NCBI GenBank assembly: GCA_003564055.1
Contig: PWSG01000027.1
Location: 1-10,988, forward strand
DNA: 10,988 bases
From: Syntrophomonadaceae bacterium
GTDB taxonomy: Bacteria; Bacillota; Dethiobacteria; DTU022
Reading direction: 5' to 3'
Below the pieces are notes generated by a model. That model ran no database searches, was not told where the DNA came from, and saw only the letters and a list, made by a program, of their open reading frames with translations. Within the stretch, counting starts at the first letter, position 1, and every line of letters starts with the position of its first letter. Of the stretch, positions 6,178 through 10,988 are shown piece after piece. Position numbers and translations under genes: made by a program.

Positions 6178-6717
6178 TTAACTGACAGGGGGCCTGTCTT
6201 CCGATGTTCTGATCCTCTGAATACCTTTAACAAGAATTACTGTTAATATTGCAGCAACTATTAATTCTGGCACACCGTGCAGGATACCTATCGATAAAGA
6301 TACTTCAAAAGGAAGGTACCCTCTTAAGGTTACCATACCCAAAACCAGTGCTGTGTTAGTGGCAGAGCCGAAAGCGCCGGCCAATACTAAGGCTAAAATG
6401 TTATTTATATTTTTCGTGGAAACATAAATTAAGTAAGCAACAATACCGATGAAAAGGCGGGGCAGAACTGATACCAGGGGATCGGCAAAAAAAGGAGCTC
6501 CCGGCTGAAGAAAACTGAACAAGCCGAAAATAGCGCCAGTTATTAAACCTACTACCGGTCCTTCCAAGACTCCTCCCAGAATAACCGGTATATGCATAAT
6601 CGTTGCATGCCCGGCCGGTGTGGGCACAGGTATAAAGCCCAGGCGGGTAACACCGAGCAAAATAGATATAGCTCCAAGAATACCTGAGATGACAATTTTA
6701 CGGACAGATAAGCTCAA
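6178..6717 (-). CDS. ECF transporter substrate-binding S component, substrate unknown
   Basis: This small membrane protein is the substrate-capturing subunit that would join the EcfA1/A2/T module encoded just downstream. About 179 residues hold some five to six hydrophobic helices, starting with SVRKIVISGILGAISILLG. Loop residues such as RLGFIPVPTPAGHATIMHIP and the run of small residues GGVLEGPVVGLITGAIFGL match the general PF12822-type ECF S family. I cannot assign the substrate by eye; gene order marks it as a dedicated (group I type) system. The frame could begin at TTG 6750 or ATG 6735, but neither has a ribosome site. TTG 6717 has AGGGGG (6727-6732) 9 nt upstream and gives the usual short N-terminus M-S-L-S-V-R-K, so I chose it. 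The C-terminus is basic then polar and lies in the cytoplasm. Confidence 0.88.
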   Translation of the reverse strand: MSLSVRKIVISGILGAISILLGVTRLGFIPVPTPAGHATIMHIPVILGGVLEGPVVGLITGAIFGLFSFLQPGAPFFADPLVSVLPRLFIGIVAYLIYVSTKNINNILALVLAGAFGSATNTALVLGMVTLRGYLPFEVSLSIGILHGVPELIVAAILTVILVKGIQRIRTSEDRPPVS

Positions 6718-6726
6718 CTTGAAATT

Positions 6727-6732
6727 CCCCCT
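6727..6732 (-). promoter_or_regulatory. Ribosome binding site deciding the ecfS start
   Basis: Read on the minus strand this is AGGGGG, 9 nt before TTG 6715-6717. It overlaps the codons just after the ATG at 6735, which has no site of its own. It therefore favours TTG 6717 over the two longer starts. Confidence 0.55.
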
Positions 6733-6800
6733 CATGATGTATTTGACCAAAATTAGGTTCTACACGAGTATTTACGAATCCTTTAAAAAATTATGTTTTT

Positions 6801-6830
6801 TTGGTATCTTAAAGTATACACCAATATTAT
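6801..6830 (+). promoter_or_regulatory. Candidate sigma-A promoter for the lipoprotein gene
   Basis: TTGGTA (6801-6806), an 18-nt spacer and TATTAT (6825-6830) match the -35/-10 consensus at 4 and 5 of 6 positions. It would start RNA about 130 nt before the lipoprotein ATG. The -35 and spacer also form an imperfect dyad, TTGGTAT (6801-6807) against ATA-c-ACCAA (6816-6824), a possible operator. This is a motif match only. Confidence 0.3.
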
Positions 6831-6854
6831 ATTAGATGCAGAAGGAATATAACA
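6826..6854 (-). promoter_or_regulatory. Weak candidate promoter for the ecf operon
   Basis: On the minus strand a perfect TATAAT (6831 to 6826) lies about 110 nt before the chosen ecfS start. The best -35, CTGTTA at 18-nt spacing, matches only 3 of 6 positions. The element overlaps the -10 of the candidate plus-strand promoter, so the two could compete. Low confidence because of the -35. Confidence 0.22.
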
Positions 6855-6872
6855 GCGGATTGAAGAATTTAT

Positions 6873-6904
6873 AAAAAAAACAAAAGCTTCAACAAAACTG
6901 AAGC
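6873..6904 (-). terminator. Minus-strand intrinsic terminator in the divergent intergenic region
   Basis: On the minus strand GCTTCA, a 7-nt loop and TGAAGC form a perfect 6-bp stem (6904 to 6886), followed directly by TTTTGTTTTTTTT (6885 to 6873). No minus-strand gene lies just upstream, since the lipoprotein and later genes are on the plus strand. It therefore either stops antisense transcription before the ecf operon or is an attenuator in a longer ecfS leader starting further right. Confidence 0.55.
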
Positions 6905-6966
6905 AAAGAAAAGCCTGTTAAACTTAAAAAGCTTTCGGAGACGCACTTCGATAAAGGGGTAAAAAA

Positions 6967-7389
6967 ATGAATAGAAGATTTACTTTATACATGGTAGTTA
7001 TTATCATAATTATCATAATTATTACTTCATGTGGAAATGAAGTGCAAACCCGGCCCCCGGGAAGCACTTCTGTCGGTGGTGCTGTTATTAAAACAACTCT
7101 TGAATTGAAAGATGAGTTTGAATCAATTGAGCTTCAAACCAACTTTGATCCCAACCAGGAATTTTACTTCTATTTTCACAATAACCTGCCTTTTGGGTCC
7201 GAACAGATTACCGTACAGCTTATTAGTAACAGCGATGACAGAATCTTGGCCGAAACTAACTACGATGTAAATCCCGAGGAGATTGAGTGGTATGATAAAG
7301 TATGGTTTGGCAGTCGGGGTATGTATACTATTGCGGTAAAAATTGACTCAGAGGTCAGGGCTACGCGAGAGGTAGTAATAGAGCAATAA
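6967..7389 (+). CDS. Small lipoprotein of unknown function
   Basis: The 140-residue product starts with a lipoprotein signal: basic MNRR, a hydrophobic stretch including eight consecutive isoleucines (12-19) and the lipobox I-T-S-C with Cys22. After processing it should be anchored on the outer face of the membrane. The mature part has a polar, Pro/Gly/Ser-rich linker to about residue 40. About 100 residues with alternating hydrophobic and polar positions follow (for example EFYFYFHN, ITVQLI, YTIAVKI, TREVVIEQ), suggesting a single beta-sandwich or Ig-like domain. I recognise no family. The ATG has a strong site, AAAGGGGT (6953-6960), 6 nt upstream. The gene appears monocistronic, with its own terminator at 7449-7479. 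Confidence 0.85.
   Translation: MNRRFTLYMVVIIIIIIIITSCGNEVQTRPPGSTSVGGAVIKTTLELKDEFESIELQTNFDPNQEFYFYFHNNLPFGSEQITVQLISNSDDRILAETNYDVNPEEIEWYDKVWFGSRGMYTIAVKIDSEVRATREVVIEQ
7000..7017 (+). repeat. 9-bp tandem repeat in the signal-peptide coding region
   Basis: ATTATCATA occurs twice in tandem (7000-7008, 7009-7017), followed by a partial third copy. It encodes most of the poly-isoleucine run of the lipoprotein signal peptide. Nine bases is three codons, so gain or loss of a unit would change the hydrophobic length by three residues without a frameshift. Confidence 0.6.
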
Positions 7390-7448
7390 GTTTTAATTGC
7401 GCGTCACACTGATAATGCGCAGTAATTTTAACTTTTATTTTCAGGCAG

Positions 7449-7479
7449 GGACATGTTAAGGCATGTTCTTGTTTTTTTT
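7449..7479 (+). terminator. Intrinsic terminator of the lipoprotein gene
   Basis: GGACATG (7449-7455), loop TTAAGG and CATGTTC (7462-7468) form a 7-bp stem with one G-T pair, followed by TTGTTTTTTTT (7469-7479). It lies 60 nt after the lipoprotein stop and separates that gene from the DUF3311-symporter operon. Confidence 0.7.
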
Positions 7480-7581
7480 GGAGGAAAGCTTTAAGCCAGG
7501 CAGGAATAATAACAGCCTCGTCGAATAAGCATGGAGATGTTTTAGCCGTTTTTAAAAGGCAATTTGTATTGGAGGTAAAAT

Positions 7582-7839
7582 ATGAAATTTAAGGTGCGCT
7601 TAGCTCTTGTAGCCGTTATTGTGCTGGTTATGTTTATCTTACATAACAGTTTCTGGCTTTGGGGTCTGGATGATCGGGTTCCCTTGCTCTTTGGATTCAT
7701 GCCCTTTGCTTTTTCTTTTTATGCGGGCTATACTATTTTAGCCGTAATCGCCATGAGGGCGATTATAACCCTGGCCTGGCCTGAACCGCCTGCAGATTTG
7801 CTGCAGCCGGCAGGTAGTGAGGAGTCTGCTGAAAAATGA
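7582..7839 (+). CDS. DUF3311-like small membrane protein, symporter partner
   Basis: This 85-residue protein has two predicted membrane helices (about 5-24 and 44-65), with the segment DRVPLLFGFMPFAFSFYAGY between them and a short acidic, Pro-rich cytoplasmic tail. The layout and the D-R-V-P-x-L-F-G-x-P-F core resemble DUF3311/YhdT-type proteins, which are commonly encoded just before sodium:solute symporters and thought to be accessory subunits. The ATG has a strong site, GGAGGT, at 7571-7576. Its stop codon overlaps the symporter start in an ATGA (7836-7839), a classic sign of translational coupling and balanced production. I found no convincing promoter in 7480-7570. Family assignment is by pattern only. 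Confidence 0.85.
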   Translation: MKFKVRLALVAVIVLVMFILHNSFWLWGLDDRVPLLFGFMPFAFSFYAGYTILAVIAMRAIITLAWPEPPADLLQPAGSEESAEK

Positions 7840-9359
7840 TCAACATATTAGGAATAACGGTTATTATTGTCTATTTTTCCGTGCTGATTGGAATCGGTAT
7901 ATACGGTGCCAGAGTTAGCCTGAAAACGAGAGAAGATTATTTCCTTGCCGGGCGCGGTCTTGGAAGTATTGCCGTATTTATGGCCCTTTTTGCCAGTAAT
8001 ATTACTGCGTTTACAATCATCGGGCATGCCGGTTTTGCATATGAAGTAGGTTATGGAGCTTACGGTTATGTTATCGGCTGGAGCATTTTTATAACCCCTT
8101 TCACTTTTTACCTGGTCGGTTACCGTTCATGGCTGCTTGGCAGGCGTTATGGATATGCCACACAGCCCCAGGTTTTTGGCGGCATCTTTAACAGCAAGCT
8201 CGTAGCCCTGCTTTTCCTGGTTCTTTTGCTCTACTATACCTTGCCTTACCTTGTTGTCAGTATTATCGGGGGCAGTCTTGCTTTTACAACTATTTCAGAC
8301 GGTGTTGTTCCTTACTGGCTTTCATCATTTATTATTATTGGCATATCCCTAATCTATACCATCCCTGCAGGTTTGAGAGGCACGGTTTGGACCGACATTT
8401 TCCAGGGCACTCTATTTTTGGTCGTAGCAGTGCTTTTGCTGGCTGCTGTTGCCCGGGCCCTGGGTGGGTTTACAGAAATCACAGAAAGGATTATAGAAAC
8501 TAATCCGGCTATGCTGCAAAGAGAGCTTTCAGAAAAGATTGCCCCTATAAACTGGTTCAGTTTCTCATTTATAAATTCAATTGCGGTGATTGTTTTTCCC
8601 CAGATGTTTACGAGGATCCTGGCTGCCCGCCAGAGCAGTAATTTGAAACGTGTCAGCCTTTATTATCCCCTTGCTATGGCCGGGATCTTTGCGGTTTCTA
8701 CCCTGCTTGGGGTGTGGGGTTCTATTGCAGTTCCCGGTCTGACAGGTAAAGATGCCGATAACATCGTGCCTTTATTAATCCATCAGTTTCTTTCACCGGC
8801 CTGGATGATCTTAGGCCTGGTTGTTATCCTGGCTGTTGTCAAGTCTTCAATTGACTCACAGCTTCTTTCTTTTGCACATCTGGTTACCGATGATTTACTG
8901 CCCCGTCTGAAGCGGGTTTCTTCAGGCCAGGCCGTTTTCTTTGGCCGGATTTTACTTGTAGTCTTTGCTGCTGCTGCTTATTATATTGCCCTGGTTCGCC
9001 CCGCAGCTATTCTGAGTATTGCCGCTTTTGCTTTTTCCGGTTTTTCTGTGATGCTGCCGGTTATGATCGGAGCACTTTATTGGCCGCGGGCGAATAAACA
9101 CGGTGCCTGCGCTGCCCTGATATTACCGGCGATTATGCTTCATTTATGGTACCTGGGGGTCTTACCGGAATGGACAACTTTTGGTTTTATGCCAGTATTC
9201 CCGGCATTTATCCTGGCTATTCTAACCCTGGTTATTGTTTCTTATTTAACTGCGCCTCCGCCGGCTGAACAACGGGAAAAAACTTTCGGTATTTTTGATA
9301 AGGTATTTAAGTATGAGGAAAAATCAGCAGAAGAAAGGATTCAACCTAAAAGCAGTTAA
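7836..9359 (+). CDS. Sodium:solute symporter (SSF family), substrate unknown
   Basis: This 507-residue polytopic membrane protein probably drives solute uptake with the sodium gradient. It looks full length, with about 13 hydrophobic helices. SSF landmarks are REDYFLAGRGLG (32-43) after helix 1, AGLRGTVWTDIFQG (178-191), PQMFTRILAA (255-264), KSSIDSQLLSF (336-346, where the adjacent serines correspond to the Na2 sodium-site serines of helix 8 in characterised members) and GALYWPRANKHGA (412-424). The C-terminus from about 470 is hydrophilic and charged, without a kinase or PAS domain, so it is a plain transporter rather than a sensor. The upstream DUF3311-type gene suggests the PanF-like branch, whose known members carry pantothenate or other organic anions, but the substrate cannot be read from sequence here. 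The ATG overlaps the upstream stop by 4 nt. No clear terminator follows. Confidence 0.93.
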   Translation: MINILGITVIIVYFSVLIGIGIYGARVSLKTREDYFLAGRGLGSIAVFMALFASNITAFTIIGHAGFAYEVGYGAYGYVIGWSIFITPFTFYLVGYRSWLLGRRYGYATQPQVFGGIFNSKLVALLFLVLLLYYTLPYLVVSIIGGSLAFTTISDGVVPYWLSSFIIIGISLIYTIPAGLRGTVWTDIFQGTLFLVVAVLLLAAVARALGGFTEITERIIETNPAMLQRELSEKIAPINWFSFSFINSIAVIVFPQMFTRILAARQSSNLKRVSLYYPLAMAGIFAVSTLLGVWGSIAVPGLTGKDADNIVPLLIHQFLSPAWMILGLVVILAVVKSSIDSQLLSFAHLVTDDLLPRLKRVSSGQAVFFGRILLVVFAAAAYYIALVRPAAILSIAAFAFSGFSVMLPVMIGALYWPRANKHGACAALILPAIMLHLWYLGVLPEWTTFGFMPVFPAFILAILTLVIVSYLTAPPPAEQREKTFGIFDKVFKYEEKSAEERIQPKSS

Positions 9360-9450
9360 ACTGTTATTGATAAAATAGTTACTGAAAGCAATTTTTTGCT
9401 AAAGAATATTATTATTAGAAAGAAGTCGGCAGTAAAATAAATACTAAAAA

Positions 9451-10988
9451 ATGGAATCAAACAACGCAATAAAACATCAAAGCAATTCAATAATTTATGA
9501 ACTGTCAAACCGGTTTCTTGCGACAATTACCCTGAGTTATATGGCCGGGATTGTAATTGGACGGTTCTGGTCAATGCAGTCCGTTGCAGCCTATTGGACT
9601 GCAGTTTTTCTGCTGGCCTTAATAGCTTTATTTGCCTGCTTCAAAATAATTGGTTTATACAGGGCAACTCTTATCCTGCTCGTCGCAGCAGCAGGAGGGG
9701 CTGTTTTTTACTTTGCAGTGCAGCAGCCCGCTTACGGCATTGCTCAATATGCAGGGTCACCTGTTTATATTGAAGGAACCATAGTTGAAGAACCTCTTTT
9801 CTATGATGATCATGACTCTTACCGCCTTAGTGTCGAAGTATTGGAAACGCGGGAAAAACGTTTACCTGTAAGCGGCACCCTGCTGGTTAAAATATATGGT
9901 GATAGAAAGGCAAGTTACTGGTTTGGAGAACGCCTGCGCTTGTTTGGAACAGTCGTTGAACCGCGCGGGCAGCGTAATCCGGGTGGCTTTGACTATCGTT
10001 TTTACCTGCTTAGCCAGGGAATTGAAGCATTAATATATCCAAACCCGAAAAGTGTAATCTCGCTTGGCCAGGGCGAAACAGGCAGCCTGGCCGAATCGGC
10101 TTTTAAACTGCGCATTTCTATGGCCCAAAATATCAGCAGCGCTCTTCCTTCTCCTGCTGCCGAACTTTTGACCGCCATTCTCTTTGGGCAAAGGCATCGT
10201 CTGCCTGAAGAGATAGAAAACAACTTTCGTCGTGCCGGAACAGGGCACCTGATGGCTGTATCAGGACTGCACGTCGGTCTTGTTGCCGGTTTAATCTTAG
10301 GTTTTTGGAACCGCTTGAACCTTCGTGGACGACTGCCTCTTGTTTTAGCAATTGTTCTTGTTTTTACTTATGCTTACCTGACCGGTATGCGCCCCTCTGC
10401 CTTAAGGGCAGCCATAATGGCTTCAATGGCCCTGGGCGCCATTTTGCTGAACCGAGAAAATGACCTTCCCACGGCTTTAGCTTTTGCAGCCCTGGCTACA
10501 CTATTTATTAATCCCCTGCTGCTTTTTACTGTCGGTTTTCAGCTTTCTTATGCGGCAACCCTTTTCATTATCTATACTTACCGACCCCTGGAAAGATTTT
10601 TAACATATATTCGCTGTCCCCTGCTTTTAAGGGCGCCCCTGGCTGTTACTATAGCAGCGCAGGCCGGTGTCCTGCCGCTCTGTATTTATTATTTTCATTA
10701 TCTGCCTGCTGCTGCCCTTTTGTTTAACCTGCTTCTGCTCCCCTTGCTTGCTTTCGTAGTTGGTTTGGGACTGGCAGGTGCTCTCACAGGCCTGCTTTTT
10801 CCTGCAGCGGGAGAAATACTGCTGTGGGCTTCCCGTCCCCTGCTGGAATTAATGCTCTACATTACTGCATTAAGCGGCGCTGATGGGTTTTATATTGCTT
10901 TAAATCCGCCGGGAACAGCTTTTCTGTTTGCTTATTACGGGCTGATCTTTTTCCTGCTTGTCATGTACTATAAATGGACTAAGGTGAA
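9451..10988 (+). CDS. comEC: ComEC/Rec2 family DNA-uptake channel, N-terminal 512 codons (3' truncated by window)
   Basis: ComEC is the inner-membrane channel that carries single-stranded DNA into the cytoplasm during natural transformation. The frame is open from ATG 9451 to the right edge. Residues 21-90 hold the first helices. Residues 100-210 are the extracytoplasmic DUF4131/OB-like domain, ending in the family motif NPGGFDYRFYLLSQGI (176-191). From about 235 the Competence domain begins, with LFGQRHRLPEEI, HLMAVSGLHVGL (266-277), TGMRPSALRAAIMA (311-324) and NP-x3-LF-x2-GFQLSY (354-367), followed by more helices. The C-terminal metallo-beta-lactamase-like nuclease domain, present in many Firmicutes members, would lie beyond the window. 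An in-frame TAA at 9445 excludes a longer start; no clear Shine-Dalgarno precedes the ATG, so a later start such as ATG 9541 is possible. Neighbouring com genes are not seen. Confidence 0.93.
   Translation, partial: MESNNAIKHQSNSIIYELSNRFLATITLSYMAGIVIGRFWSMQSVAAYWTAVFLLALIALFACFKIIGLYRATLILLVAAAGGAVFYFAVQQPAYGIAQYAGSPVYIEGTIVEEPLFYDDHDSYRLSVEVLETREKRLPVSGTLLVKIYGDRKASYWFGERLRLFGTVVEPRGQRNPGGFDYRFYLLSQGIEALIYPNPKSVISLGQGETGSLAESAFKLRISMAQNISSALPSPAAELLTAILFGQRHRLPEEIENNFRRAGTGHLMAVSGLHVGLVAGLILGFWNRLNLRGRLPLVLAIVLVFTYAYLTGMRPSALRAAIMASMALGAILLNRENDLPTALAFAALATLFINPLLLFTVGFQLSYAATLFIIYTYRPLERFLTYIRCPLLLRAPLAVTIAAQAGVLPLCIYYFHYLPAAALLFNLLLLPLLAFVVGLGLAGALTGLLFPAAGEILLWASRPLLELMLYITALSGADGFYIALNPPGTAFLFAYYGLIFFLLVMYYKWTKV

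Noticed and set aside
7395..7425. TGCGC/GCGCA dyad just after the lipoprotein gene
   Set aside because: It is a five-pair stem with a 14-nt loop and no immediate T-run; the better terminator is at 7449-7479.
9386..9405. AGCAA-TTTT-TTGCT hairpin after the symporter as a terminator
   Set aside because: It is a five-pair AT-rich stem with no T-run after it; not a convincing terminator.
10002..10351. Three overlapping minus-strand ORFs of 72-73 codons
   Set aside because: All lie antisense to the continuous comEC frame, which has clear motifs across this stretch.

Overview
The window looks like ordinary chromosome from a moderate-GC Bacillota, most likely a Clostridia-type anaerobe. I infer this from the gene families: a UPF0182 membrane protein, an ECF vitamin-transporter operon, a DUF3311/sodium-symporter pair and a Firmicutes-style ComEC. 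The strong AGGAGG-like ribosome sites and frequent TTG/GTG starts fit too. No phage, IS, CRISPR, tRNA or rRNA is visible. The lineage below phylum is not determined.

Layout: (1) Bases 2-1771 (+) hold the C-terminal 589 residues of a UPF0182 protein whose start lies outside the window. (2) Bases 1772-2016 are a gene-free leader rich in dyads, with an 83-nt interrupted inverted repeat and an overlapping hairpin. (3) Bases 2017-3615 (+) hold one 532-residue ORF that fuses RNase HI to a 6-phosphofructokinase. (4) Bases 3612-6717 (-) hold a complete ECF transporter operon in the order ecfS, ecfA1, ecfA2, ecfT. It converges on the fusion gene with a 4-nt overlap of stop codons. (5) Bases 6718-6966 are a divergent control region. 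(6) Bases 6967-7389 (+) encode a small lipoprotein, followed by a clear intrinsic terminator. (7) Bases 7582-9359 (+) encode a DUF3311-like small membrane protein translationally coupled to an SSF sodium:solute symporter. (8) From base 9451 to the right edge (+) runs the N-terminal 512 codons of ComEC.

How the genes work together: EcfS, EcfA1, EcfA2 and EcfT would form one dedicated uptake complex for a micronutrient I cannot name. The DUF3311 protein and the symporter form a second, ion-driven uptake unit. The remaining genes (UPF0182, RNase HI-PFK, lipoprotein, comEC) have no evident shared pathway.

Three points stand out. First, the RNase HI-PFK fusion has an internal near-consensus ribosome site and TTG codon exactly at the domain boundary. 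Second, all unusual catalytic residues of the two ECF ATPases fall in one of the two composite ATP sites, which predicts an asymmetric motor with one degenerate site. Third, a strong plus-strand intrinsic terminator for the fusion gene is embedded inside the opposing ecfT coding sequence.
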